In this document: positions 1 through 8,473 of the stretch, piece after piece
Layout of the letters: each line of letters opens with the position of its first letter
Position numbering within the stretch: position 1 is the stretch's first letter
DNA from: JAGVSZ01 sp019137045
GTDB lineage: Bacteria > Pseudomonadota > Gammaproteobacteria > Burkholderiales > SG8-39
Length of the DNA stretch: 64,000 nt
Direction: 5' to 3'
NCBI GenBank assembly: GCA_046347635.1
Contig: JAXMFT010000004.1
Span: forward strand, 124,001 to 188,000
The notes under the pieces: model-generated
What the model saw: the letters and a program-made list of their open reading frames with translations, nothing else
What the model was told of the DNA's origin: nothing
Databases searched by the model: none
Position numbers and translations under genes: made by a program

Positions 1-1443
1 CTCACGCTGCTGCTCCCGATCGCCGCCGGCGACATGTGGGGCATCAAGGGGATCGACCACCTCGCGCACGAGGGACTGCTCGCGCGCGTGCTCGCCGGCT
101 CCTACCCGAGCGGCCCGTCGTCGGCCGAGCCGCCGGCGATCTGGAAGATGATCGCGGCCAACGAGGTCGCGGCCTACAACGTGCCGAGCGGCATCCTGTT
201 CGACATGCACCGCGAGTCCGCGGCGCGCCGTGCGGGGGTGATGACGCGCACCGGCCTGCACACCTTCGTCGACCCGCGCCTCGGCGGCTGCCGGATGAAC
301 GACGCGGCCGCCGCCCCGATCGTCGAGCTGGTGGAGTTCAAGGGCGGGGAGTGGCTCCACTTCCCGAACATTCCGACCGACGTGGCGATCATCCGCGGCA
401 CGACCGCCGACGAGGACGGGAACCTCTCGATGGAGCACGAAGGCGCGGTGCTCGGCCCGCTCGACATCGCGCTGGCGGCGCGCAACAACGGCGGCATCGT
501 CATCGCGCAGGTCAAGCGCACCACCGCGCGCGCGAGCATCCCCACGCAACGGGTGCACGTGCCCTCGACGCTGGTCGACTACGTGGTGGTCGACCCCGAC
601 CAGATGCAGGCGACGCAGACACCGTACGACCCGGCGATCAGCGGCGAGGTGCGCCGGCCGCTCGCCGCCTTCCCGCCGGTGCCGTTCGGCGCCGACAAGG
701 TGATCGCGCGCCGCGCGGCGATGGAGCTCGCCAGCGGCGACGCGGTCAACCTCGGCTTCGGCATCTCGCCGCTCGTGCCGCGCATCCTGATCGAGGAGGG
801 GCGGCAGGACGAGGTGACCTGGGCGATCGAGCAGGGGCCGGTCGGCGGGGTCCCGCTCGACGGCTTTCCTTTCGGCTGCGCGGCCAATGCGCAGGCGTTC
901 ATGCCCTCGCCGTACCAGTTCATCTACTTCCAGGGCGGCGGGTTCGACGTCGGGCTGCTCTCGTTCCTCGAGGTCGGCGCCGACGGCAGCGTGAACGTCT
1001 CGCGCCTCGCCTCGCGTCCCCACGTGACCGCCGGCTGCGGCGGCTTCGTCGACATCACCGCGCACGCGCGCAAGCTCGTGTTCTCGGGCTACTTCCGCGC
1101 CGCCGGCCTGGAGCTCGACGTCGCGGGCGGGAAGCTCGCGATCCGCCAGGAGGGGAAGATCGCGAAGTTCGTGCCGCAGGTCGACCACGTGACTTTTTCC
1201 GGCCGCAGGGCGCGCGAGCAGAAGCAGGACGTCACCTACGTCACCGAGCGCTGCGTGATCCGGCGGCGCGACGACGGCCTGACGGTGACCGAGGTCGCGC
1301 CGGGCGTCGACCTCGAGCGCGACGTGCTCGCCCGGGCCGGATTCCCGCTGCGCGTGGCGCACGACGTGAAGTCGATGGACGAGCGGCTGTTCCGCGCGGA
1401 GCCGATGGGGCTGCGGCTCCAGCCGCGCAGGAGGCCGCGATGA
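1..1443 (+). CDS. Acyl-CoA:acetate/3-ketoacid CoA-transferase family protein, 5'-truncated
   Basis: The frame is open from base 1 and protein-like before the first ATG (base 34), so the gene starts outside the window; about 480 residues remain. Family enzymes move CoA between an acyl-CoA and a free acid through a glutamyl-CoA thioester. The block TWAIEQGPVGGVP (Glu near residue 277 of the visible part) matches the catalytic-Glu region of class I CoA-transferases, and the fused alpha/beta arrangement resembles YdiF. The stop overlaps the next start (ATGA), so it is translationally linked to the MaoC and crotonase genes. Together these suggest activation and beta-oxidation-like processing of an organic acid. 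The substrate cannot be told from sequence. Confidence 0.85.
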   Translation, partial: LTLLLPIAAGDMWGIKGIDHLAHEGLLARVLAGSYPSGPSSAEPPAIWKMIAANEVAAYNVPSGILFDMHRESAARRAGVMTRTGLHTFVDPRLGGCRMNDAAAAPIVELVEFKGGEWLHFPNIPTDVAIIRGTTADEDGNLSMEHEGAVLGPLDIALAARNNGGIVIAQVKRTTARASIPTQRVHVPSTLVDYVVVDPDQMQATQTPYDPAISGEVRRPLAAFPPVPFGADKVIARRAAMELASGDAVNLGFGISPLVPRILIEEGRQDEVTWAIEQGPVGGVPLDGFPFGCAANAQAFMPSPYQFIYFQGGGFDVGLLSFLEVGADGSVNVSRLASRPHVTAGCGGFVDITAHARKLVFSGYFRAAGLELDVAGGKLAIRQEGKIAKFVPQVDHVTFSGRRAREQKQDVTYVTERCVIRRRDDGLTVTEVAPGVDLERDVLARAGFPLRVAHDVKSMDERLFRAEPMGLRLQPRRRPR

Positions 1444-1889
1444 GGCCCGGTCTGAACTGGTACGAGGACTGCGCGGTGGGCGACGCGTTCACCACCGGCG
1501 GCATCGTCGTGACCGAGAGCCTCGTCCAGGCCTTCGCGGGCCTGTCGGGGGACTTCTTCGACCTGCACGTGGACGACGACTTCGCGCGCCGCCTCGGCTT
1601 CCGGGGCCGCGTCGCCCACGGCATCCTCGGGCTCGCGCTGACCGACGGCCTGAAGAACCGCGCCGAGCACCGCTTCCGCGCGGTCGCCTCGCTCGGCTGG
1701 AACTGGAAGTTCGGCGGCGCGATCTTCGTCGGCGACCGCATTCACGCGGAAGTCTCGGTCGCAGCGAAGCGCGAGACCAAACGTCCCGACCGCGGCATCC
1801 TCACGCTCGCGCTGAGAGTGAAGAATCAGGACGGGAAGGTCGTCCAGGAAGGTACCAACGAGCTCATGGTCGAAAGGAGTCCGGTATGA
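1440..1889 (+). CDS. MaoC-like (R)-specific enoyl-CoA hydratase/dehydratase
   Basis: 149 residues, a normal single hot-dog-fold length. The region SGDFFDLHVDDDFARRLGF carries the Asp/His pair of MaoC hydratases (Asp38, His43), followed by the family's glycine block RVAHGILG. It probably hydrates or dehydrates a 2-enoyl-CoA or a CoA-bound hydroxyacid in the cytoplasm. The start is the ATG overlapping the CoA-transferase stop, and the stop overlaps the next ATG, so it sits in the middle of a three-gene acyl-CoA unit. The exact substrate is unknown. Confidence 0.85.
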   Translation: MRPGLNWYEDCAVGDAFTTGGIVVTESLVQAFAGLSGDFFDLHVDDDFARRLGFRGRVAHGILGLALTDGLKNRAEHRFRAVASLGWNWKFGGAIFVGDRIHAEVSVAAKRETKRPDRGILTLALRVKNQDGKVVQEGTNELMVERSPV

Positions 1890-2662
1890 GCGAACACCTC
1901 CTGCTTGCGACCGACGGCCCGGTCGCGACGATCACGCTGAACCGGCCCGAGAAGCTCAACGCGCTCACCCTGGCGATGCTGGCGCGCCTGGAGGCGGCCT
2001 GCGCGGCGCTGGAGCGCGACGACGCGGTGCGCGCCGTGATCGTGGCGTCGGCCTCGCCCAAGGCGTTCTGCGCCGGCGCGGACATCATCGACTGGGGGCC
2101 GCTCGGTCCGCGCGGCATGTGGGCGCAGTGGATCCGCGACGGCCAGCGCGTCTTCGACCGGCTCGCGCGGCTGCGCCAGCCCACGATCGCCGCGGTCGGC
2201 GGCCTCGCGTTCGGCGGCGGGCTCGAGCTCGCGCTCGCGTGCGACATCCGGATCGCGGGGTCGGGCGCCCGCTTCGGGCTGCCCGAGGTGACGATCGGCG
2301 CGGTGCCCGGGTGGGCGGGGACGCAGCGCCTGCCCCGGCTCGTCGGTCCCGGCCGCGCCAAGCACCTGATCCTCACCGGGCAGCCGGTGGACGCGGTCAC
2401 CGCCGCGGCCTGGGGGCTCGTCACCGAGGTCGTGGCGCCGGAGCGGCTCGCGCCGCGCGCGCTTGAGCTGGCGCGGCGCATCGCCGAGAATGCGCCGACC
2501 GCGGTGCAGGTGGCGAAGCAGCTCGCCGACGCGGCGGCCGGCGAGGGGCGCACCACGACGCTGGAATCGCTCGCCACCGGCTTCGCGGCGGGCACCGACG
2601 ATGCGCGCGAAGGCGTGGCGGCGTTCCGGGCGAAGCGGCCGCCGCGGTTCACCGGCAGGTAG
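1886..2662 (+). CDS. Enoyl-CoA hydratase/isomerase (crotonase family)
   Basis: 258 residues, the usual crotonase length. The oxyanion-hole segments KAFCAGADI and LAFGGGLELALACD are present. Both catalytic glutamates of classical crotonases appear kept, one in GGGLELALACD and one in LPEVTIG, so a genuine hydratase is plausible, though the family also includes isomerases and lyases. It starts at an ATG overlapping the MaoC stop, with GGAG a few bases upstream. With the CoA-transferase and MaoC protein it forms an acyl-CoA module placed just before a TRAP transporter. The substrate is inferred only as an acyl-CoA. Confidence 0.88.
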   Translation: MSEHLLLATDGPVATITLNRPEKLNALTLAMLARLEAACAALERDDAVRAVIVASASPKAFCAGADIIDWGPLGPRGMWAQWIRDGQRVFDRLARLRQPTIAAVGGLAFGGGLELALACDIRIAGSGARFGLPEVTIGAVPGWAGTQRLPRLVGPGRAKHLILTGQPVDAVTAAAWGLVTEVVAPERLAPRALELARRIAENAPTAVQVAKQLADAAAGEGRTTTLESLATGFAAGTDDAREGVAAFRAKRPPRFTGR

Positions 2663-2690
2663 TCCGTAGGCAGACCACAAAGGAGGAGTC

Positions 2691-3680
2691 ATGGAGCGCA
2701 GGGCATTCCTTTCGTCGCTCGCGGCGATCGCCGCCGGGCTCGCCGGCGCCGCCGCCGCCCAGCAGCCGATCACGCTGAACGGCGCCTCGCAGTTCAACGA
2801 CGACCACGCCTTCACCAAGGCGATGGTGCGGTTCGAGGAGCTGGTGAAGAAGTACTACGGCAAGCCGGTCGGCTTCACGCTGCACAAGAACAGCGCGCTC
2901 GGCCTGGAGAAGCAGTACTTCGAGTACATGGCGCAGGGCAAGGCGGTCGACTACGCCATCGTGTCGCCGGCGCACATGTCGACCTTCTCGAAGGCGGCGC
3001 CGTTCATCGACGCGCCGTTCGTCTTCCGCGACCTCGACCACTGGAACAAGGTGCTCGACGCCGACCTGCTGAAGCCGATCGCCGACGAGATCGGCCAGAA
3101 GGCCGACGTGATGCTGATCGGCTACGCCGGCGGCGGGACGCGCAACATCTTCGCCAACCGGCCGGCGCAGAACCTGGCCGAGCTGAAGGGCCTGAAGGTG
3201 CGGGTGCAGGGCGCGCCGATCTGGAGCCGCACGTTCCAGGCCGCGGGCATGGCGCCGACCGTGATCGCGTACAACGAGGTCTACAACGCGATCCAGAACG
3301 GCGTGATCCAGGCGGGCGAGAACGAGGCCGCGGGCGTGGAGCAGATGAAGTTCTACGAGGTGGGGCCCAACCTCGTCATGACGATGCACGCGATCACCAT
3401 CCGGCCGCTGTGCTTCTCGGCCAAGACCTTCAAGACGCTGCCCGGCGACCTGCAGGCGGCCATCCTGAAGGCGGGCAAGGAGGCCGGCGCCTACGGCCGC
3501 CAGGTCGAGTCGAGCGAGGACTCCGCCAAGCTCGACAAGATGGAGAAGGAAGGCAAGCTCAGGCGCATCGCGTTCGCCGACCGCGCCGCGATGAAGAAGG
3601 CGGTCGACCCGGTCATCGCCGCCTACGCGCGGGAGATCGGGGCCGACCGGATCCTCGCGCAGATCAACGCGATCAAGTAG
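2691..3680 (+). CDS. dctP: TRAP transporter substrate-binding protein, DctP family
   Basis: 329 residues. The N-terminus (MERRAFLSSLAAIAAGLAGA…AQQ) is a signal peptide with an Arg pair, so the protein should be periplasmic. The body has the DctP fold pattern, including the conserved region GGGTRNIFANRP where TRAP receptors place the Arg that grips a carboxylate, and the helix region GVIQAGENEAAGVE. A strong AAAGGAGGA site precedes the ATG. The small and large permease genes follow directly, giving a complete tripartite secondary transporter. The ligand is probably an organic or sugar acid feeding the surrounding catabolic genes; this is inference. Confidence 0.92.
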   Translation: MERRAFLSSLAAIAAGLAGAAAAQQPITLNGASQFNDDHAFTKAMVRFEELVKKYYGKPVGFTLHKNSALGLEKQYFEYMAQGKAVDYAIVSPAHMSTFSKAAPFIDAPFVFRDLDHWNKVLDADLLKPIADEIGQKADVMLIGYAGGGTRNIFANRPAQNLAELKGLKVRVQGAPIWSRTFQAAGMAPTVIAYNEVYNAIQNGVIQAGENEAAGVEQMKFYEVGPNLVMTMHAITIRPLCFSAKTFKTLPGDLQAAILKAGKEAGAYGRQVESSEDSAKLDKMEKEGKLRRIAFADRAAMKKAVDPVIAAYAREIGADRILAQINAIK

Positions 3681-3744
3681 GCCTGCCGTCGGAGCGCGGG
3701 CCCGGGCGCGTCCCGGGCGCGCGCGCGGCGTCCCGGGGAGGAGC

Positions 3745-4257
3745 ATGTCCGACGCATCGCCGCTGCGCGCCCCCTGGCGCCGCTTCACCGCCTGGTACGC
3801 CCGGGCGCTCGCGTGGCTGCTCGCGTTCTCGGTCGCGGTCCTGGTGATCCCGGTCAGCCTGCAGATCTTCTCGCGCTACACCGCGCTCATCCCGAGCTAC
3901 ATCTGGACCGAGGAGATGGCGCGCTTCCTCTTCATCTGGATGATCATGATCGGCGCGATGCTCGGCATCCGCGAGGGCGCGCACTTCGAGGTGGACGTGT
4001 GGCCGCGGATGAACGCGCGCGCGCAGGCCGCGGTCAGGCTCGTGTCCGGCATCGGCGTGCTCGTGCTCGCGCTGGTGTTCGTCTGGGCCGGCATCGAGTT
4101 CACCCGCTTCGCCTGGAACCGGATCTCGGAGCTCGCCGAGCTGCCGCTGTGGCTGATCCACGTCGCCTGGCCGCTCACCGGCCTCACCTGGCTCGTCTTC
4201 CAGGCCGAGCGCATGCTCGACGACCTGCGCACGCTGACTGCGGGGAGCGGGGAATGA
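3745..4257 (+). CDS. dctQ: TRAP transporter small permease, DctQ family
   Basis: 170 residues with four predicted membrane helices (about residues 20–42, 55–75, 95–115 and 135–155). The DctQ signature zone lies around SYIWTEEMARFLFIWMIMIG and GIREGAHFEVD. It pairs with the large permease in the inner membrane. It lies 64 bases after the binding-protein gene, and its TGA overlaps the ATG of the large permease gene, as is common for dctQM. Confidence 0.92.
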   Translation: MSDASPLRAPWRRFTAWYARALAWLLAFSVAVLVIPVSLQIFSRYTALIPSYIWTEEMARFLFIWMIMIGAMLGIREGAHFEVDVWPRMNARAQAAVRLVSGIGVLVLALVFVWAGIEFTRFAWNRISELAELPLWLIHVAWPLTGLTWLVFQAERMLDDLRTLTAGSGE

Positions 4258-5567
4258 CCGCCCTCTCGCCGGGCGCCGCCGCGCTCGTGCTCTTCGGCGT
4301 GTTCTTCCTGCTGATGTTCCTGCGCGTGCCGGTCGCGTTCGCGCTCGGGCTCGCCTGCCTGCCGCTGCTCGTCATCGAGCCCCACCTGGACTCGATGGGG
4401 CTGGTGCAGGAGACCTTCAACGCCTACAACTCGTTCATCCTGCTCGCGGTGCCGTTCTTCCTGCTCACCGCGAACCTGATGAACGTCGGCGGCATCACCG
4501 ACCGCCTGGTGCGGTTCTCGCGCTCCATGGTCGGCCACTTCCCGGGCGGCCTCGCCCAGATCAACGTGGTGCTGTCGATCTTCTTCGCCGGCATCTCGGG
4601 CTCCTCGACCGCCGACGCCGCGAGCCAGTCGAAGATCTTCATCGAGGCGCAGCGCAAGGAGGGCTACGACGACAGCTTCTCGGTCGCGATCACCGCGGTG
4701 TCGGCGGTGCTGGCGGTGATCATCCCGCCGTCGATCCTCATGATCGTCTGGGGCGGCGTGCTCACCGTCTCGATCGGCGCGCTGTTCCTGGCCGGGATCG
4801 TTCCGGGGCTCGCGATCGGGCTCGCCCAGATGGCGACCGTGCACGCGTACGCGAAGCGGCGCGGCTACCCGACCTATCCGCGCGCGACCTGGGGCGAGTT
4901 CTTCGCCTCCGCCGCGGTGTCGGTCCCGGCGCTCCTCACGCCGTTCATCATCGTCGGCGGCAAGATCTTCGGCTGGTTCACCGCGACCGAGTCGGCGTGC
5001 ATCGCGGTGCTGTACGCCGGGGTGCTGTCGTTCTTCTTCTACCGCGAGATGGACCTGAAGGGGCTCAACGACGCCCTGCTCGACACCGGCAGGCTGGCGG
5101 CGGTCGCGCTCTTCTGCGTCGGGACCGCGAGCGCGTTCGGCTGGCTGCTCGCCTACTACCAGATCCCGAAGGCGATCCTCGCCGGCGTCTCGGCCTGGGG
5201 CATGGGGCCGACGCTGACCGGCTTCTTCATCGCGCTCGTGTTCCTGGTGGTCGGCTGCTTCCTCGACGCGATTCCGGCGATCATCATCGTGGGCACCATC
5301 CTGCAGCCGCTCGCCCAGGGGGTGGGCATGGACCCGGTGCACTTCGCGCTGATCGGCATCGTCTCGCTCGCGTTCGGGCTGGTGACGCCGCCGTACGGGC
5401 TGTGCCTCATGATCTCCTGCGCGGTGGCCGGCGTTCGCATCCTGGACGTGCTCAAGGACGTGATGATCATGCTCGTTCCGATGCTGGCGGTGCTCGCCGT
5501 CGTGATCGTCTGGCCGGACTTCGTGCTCTGGCTCCCGCGCCAGATCTCGCCGGAATTCCTGAAGTAG
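4254..5567 (+). CDS. dctM: TRAP transporter large permease, DctM family
   Basis: 437 residues, typical DctM size, with about twelve hydrophobic segments. Family motifs include GISGSSTADAASQSKIF near residue 115 and IIPPSILMIVWGG near residue 155. It forms the sodium- or proton-driven channel of the TRAP system with the small permease. The start is the ATG overlapping the dctQ stop (ATGA). The next gene begins eight bases after its stop, so transporter and catabolic genes are probably one transcript. Confidence 0.93.
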   Translation: MTALSPGAAALVLFGVFFLLMFLRVPVAFALGLACLPLLVIEPHLDSMGLVQETFNAYNSFILLAVPFFLLTANLMNVGGITDRLVRFSRSMVGHFPGGLAQINVVLSIFFAGISGSSTADAASQSKIFIEAQRKEGYDDSFSVAITAVSAVLAVIIPPSILMIVWGGVLTVSIGALFLAGIVPGLAIGLAQMATVHAYAKRRGYPTYPRATWGEFFASAAVSVPALLTPFIIVGGKIFGWFTATESACIAVLYAGVLSFFFYREMDLKGLNDALLDTGRLAAVALFCVGTASAFGWLLAYYQIPKAILAGVSAWGMGPTLTGFFIALVFLVVGCFLDAIPAIIIVGTILQPLAQGVGMDPVHFALIGIVSLAFGLVTPPYGLCLMISCAVAGVRILDVLKDVMIMLVPMLAVLAVVIVWPDFVLWLPRQISPEFLK

Positions 5568-5575
5568 CGGCGCCG

Positions 5576-6379
5576 ATGATCACCGGCACGACCCGCCTGC
5601 TCGCGATCGTCGGCGACCCGATCGACAAGGTGCGCTCGCCGGAGGGCTTCTGCCGGCGCTTCGAGCAGAACGGCTACGACGCGATCATGATCCCGGTGCA
5701 CGTCGCCGCCGCGGAGCTCGCGCCGGTCCTCGCCGGGCTCAAGGCGATGCGCAACCTCGACGGGATCGTGGCCACCATGCCGCACAAGGTCGCGCTGGCC
5801 GCGGCCGCGGACGAGGTGCTGGAGAGCGGCCGCCTGGTCGGGGCGGTGAACGCGCTGCGGCGGCGGCCGGACGGGAAGTGGGAGGCCGACATGTTCGACG
5901 GCCGCGGCTTCGTCGCGGGCCTGCGCGCGCACGGGCACGACCCGGCGGGCCGGCGCGCCGCGCTGCTCGGCGCGGGCGGCGCGGGCAGCGCGATCGCCGT
6001 GGCGCTGTGCCAGGCGGGGGTCGCCGCGCTGTCGGTCCACGACCTCGACCGCGCCCGCGCCGAGCGGCTCGTGACGACGCTGCGCGGCGCGTTCCCGCGC
6101 GTGCCGGCGCGCGCCGGCGCGCCCGAGCTGGCGTCCGCCGGTCTCCTCGTCAACGCGACGCCGATCGGCATGCAGGACGGCGATCCCCTGCCGTGGGACC
6201 TGGCGGGGCTGCGCCCCGGCGCCATCGTCGGCGACGTGACCACCAAGCCCGAAGTGACCCCGTTCGTCGCGGCGGCGCGGGCGCGGGGCGCGGCGACCGT
6301 CACCGGCCGCGACATGTACGAGGGCCAGGTGCGCGAGCTCGGCGCCTTCTTCGGCTATCCCTTCGACGAGACCCCATGA
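5576..6379 (+). CDS. Divergent shikimate/quinate dehydrogenase-like protein (AroE family)
   Basis: 267 residues with the two-domain AroE layout. The nucleotide-binding part has GAGGAGSAIAVAL, and TMPHK keeps the catalytic Lys. AVN and the Asp of MFDG match substrate-contact positions, but the usual SKSP motif reads KVRSP and NTDG reads MFDG. Two typical shikimate contacts are therefore changed and another substrate is likely. It lies in an operon with a TRAP transporter and catabolic enzymes, not with aromatic biosynthesis genes, which argues for degradation of a hydroaromatic or polyol-like acid. The stop overlaps the next start (ATGA). Confidence 0.8.
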   Translation: MITGTTRLLAIVGDPIDKVRSPEGFCRRFEQNGYDAIMIPVHVAAAELAPVLAGLKAMRNLDGIVATMPHKVALAAAADEVLESGRLVGAVNALRRRPDGKWEADMFDGRGFVAGLRAHGHDPAGRRAALLGAGGAGSAIAVALCQAGVAALSVHDLDRARAERLVTTLRGAFPRVPARAGAPELASAGLLVNATPIGMQDGDPLPWDLAGLRPGAIVGDVTTKPEVTPFVAAARARGAATVTGRDMYEGQVRELGAFFGYPFDETP

Positions 6380-7218
6380 GCGCTCCCGACCCGAACCTGC
6401 TCTCCATCAACACGGCCACGGTGCGCGAGAAGTGCAACCTGCGGCAGGCCGCGGAGGCCTGCCGCAGGCACAACATCCGCGGGATCGCCCCGTGGCGCGA
6501 CAAGCTCGCGGAGGTCGGCGCGAAGGAGGGCGCGCGCATCATCCGCGACAACGGCCTCACGGTCACCGGGCTGTGCCGCGGCGGGTTCTTCGCCGCGCCC
6601 GACCGGAAGGGCCGGCAGGCGGCGATCGACGACAACCTGCGCGCGATCGACGAGGCCGCGACGATCGAGGCACGGTGCCTCGTGATCGTCGCGGGCGGGC
6701 TCGCGCAAGGCTCGAAGGATCTCGGCGGCGCGCGCGAGATGATCCGCGACGGGCTGGGCGCGATCCTCGACCACGCGCGCGCGTGCGGCGTCCCGCTCGC
6801 GATCGAGCCGATGCACCCGATGTACGCCGCCGACCGGGGTTGCATCAACACGCTGGCGCAGGCGCTCGACCTCTGCGACGAGCTGGACGGGAAGGGCGGC
6901 GTCGCAATGGGCGTCGCGGTGGACCTCTACCACGTGTGGTGGGATCCGGAGCTCAAGCGCCAGATCGAGCGCGCCGGTGAGAAGCGGTTGATGGGGTTCC
7001 ACCTCTGCGACTGGCTCGTGCCGACCACCGATCTCCTGCTCGATCGCGGGATGATGGGCGATGGGGTCATCGACATCCCGCTCGTGCGGTCCTGGATGGA
7101 GGCGGCGGGGTACCACGGCATGCACGAGGTCGAGATTTTCTCGCAGCACAACTGGTGGAGGAAGGAGGCGGACGAAGTGCTGCTGACCTGCAAGCTGCGC
7201 CACGAGACGGTGTGCTGA
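6376..7218 (+). CDS. Sugar phosphate isomerase/epimerase-like TIM-barrel protein
   Basis: 280 residues of the AP-endonuclease-2/xylose-isomerase-like TIM barrel. Likely metal ligands can be seen in order: Glu of AIEPMHP, Asp and His of VAVDLYHVWWDP, His of GFHLCDW and Glu of HEVEIFS. Members of this superfamily isomerise or epimerise keto-sugars, or dehydrate hydroaromatic compounds such as 3-dehydroshikimate or inosose. Next to an AroE-like dehydrogenase, a dehydratase or epimerase role on a ring polyol is plausible, but the reaction is not determined. It starts at the ATG overlapping the preceding stop. Confidence 0.8.
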   Translation: MSAPDPNLLSINTATVREKCNLRQAAEACRRHNIRGIAPWRDKLAEVGAKEGARIIRDNGLTVTGLCRGGFFAAPDRKGRQAAIDDNLRAIDEAATIEARCLVIVAGGLAQGSKDLGGAREMIRDGLGAILDHARACGVPLAIEPMHPMYAADRGCINTLAQALDLCDELDGKGGVAMGVAVDLYHVWWDPELKRQIERAGEKRLMGFHLCDWLVPTTDLLLDRGMMGDGVIDIPLVRSWMEAAGYHGMHEVEIFSQHNWWRKEADEVLLTCKLRHETVC

Positions 7219-7219
7219 G

Positions 7220-8248
7220 GTGACGCGGCACCGCGTCGGCGTGATCGGCCTGGGCATGGCGCTCAAGCCGCACGCGCTGAGCCTCCGAGACCTCGCCGAT
7301 CGCGCGGAGGTCGCCGCCGCGTTCGCGCCTTCGGCCGCGCGCCGCGACGAGGCAGCCAGGGCCTGGAGCATGCCGGTCGTCGACTCGCCCGACCGGATCT
7401 TCGGCGATCGCTCGATCGACGCGGTGCTGCTCCTGACGCCGCCGTGGACGCACACCGATCTGGTCACCCAGGCCGCGCGCGCGGGCAAACACGTGCTGCT
7501 CGAGAAACCGGTCGACGTGAACGCGGCTCGCGCCGCTGCGATCGTCGAAACCTGCGAGCGCGCCGGGGTGCGCCTCGCGGTCGTGTTCCAGCACCGGTTC
7601 CGTCCCGCAGCGCTCGAGCTCGCGCGGATTCTCCGCGACGGCAGGCTCGGAGCGCTGCTTTCCGGTTCGGCGTCGATCCGCTGGTGGCGGTCGCCGGAGT
7701 ACTTCGCGCAGCCGGGGCGTGGAACGGTGGCTCGGGACGGCGGTGGCGTGCTGCTCACGCAGGCGATTCACACGCTCGATCTCCTGCTGCACCTCGTCGG
7801 GCCGGCCCGGGAAGTCATGGCGTACGTGGATACGAGCCCGCTGAGAAGGATCGACACCGAGGACGTCGTCGCCGGCGCCGTGCGCTACGCGAACGGAGCA
7901 TCGGGCGTCATCGACGCGACCACCGTGACCTATCCCGGCTATCCGGAGCGCATCGAAATCGCGGGCACGGCGGGGTCGGCGCTGCTCGAGGTCGAGACGC
8001 TCACGGTGAACTACGTGGATGGCGAACGCTTCCGTCTCGACGGCGCGGCCGCGGGCGGCGGCGGCGCCGATCCGATGGCCTTCTCGCACGAGCACCACCG
8101 CCGCGTTCTCGCGGAGTTCCTCGACGCGATCGACGGGCGGCGCGAGCCCACGAACTCCGGCCGCTCGGCGCTCGCCGTGCAGCGGCTGATCGATGCGCTG
8201 CTCGCGTCCGGCCGAGAGCGGGGACCGGCCGCCGTTCAGCGCGGGTGA
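7220..8248 (+). CDS. Gfo/Idh/MocA-family NAD(P)-dependent oxidoreductase
   Basis: 342 residues. The N-terminal Rossmann fold begins with HRVGVIGLGMALKPHA, and the family's EKP motif (LLEKPVDVNAARA) occurs near residue 95, followed by the alpha/beta substrate domain. These enzymes oxidise or reduce sugar or inositol derivatives. The start is a GTG one base after the preceding TGA, so it is the last gene of the TRAP/catabolic operon. A convergent gene on the other strand ends 225 bases downstream; I see no gene in that gap. Confidence 0.85.
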   Translation: MTRHRVGVIGLGMALKPHALSLRDLADRAEVAAAFAPSAARRDEAARAWSMPVVDSPDRIFGDRSIDAVLLLTPPWTHTDLVTQAARAGKHVLLEKPVDVNAARAAAIVETCERAGVRLAVVFQHRFRPAALELARILRDGRLGALLSGSASIRWWRSPEYFAQPGRGTVARDGGGVLLTQAIHTLDLLLHLVGPAREVMAYVDTSPLRRIDTEDVVAGAVRYANGASGVIDATTVTYPGYPERIEIAGTAGSALLEVETLTVNYVDGERFRLDGAAAGGGGADPMAFSHEHHRRVLAEFLDAIDGRREPTNSGRSALAVQRLIDALLASGRERGPAAVQRG

Positions 8249-8473
8249 GGCGTCGGGTCCCTGCGCCTAGTGGCGGTACGTGGGATCGGCACGATCCAGT
8301 TTCCGCAGGAGCGCCGGCCACGCGAGCCGGCCGCCGGCGCCGTTGGTCACGCCAATGGCCCTGCCGATGCGGCGAGCTGCAGAACCAGCACGCCCCTCCG
8401 CTACCCCTCGGCGCCTCGCCGCTCAGCGTCGACGGTCGGGGGCAGAACGTGGATGCGGCGGCGTCGGCGACTG

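Noticed and set aside
8249..8473. Possible gene remnant between the convergent oxidoreductase and enolase-superfamily genes
   Set aside because: No frame shows conserved features; the sequence looks like ordinary spacer.
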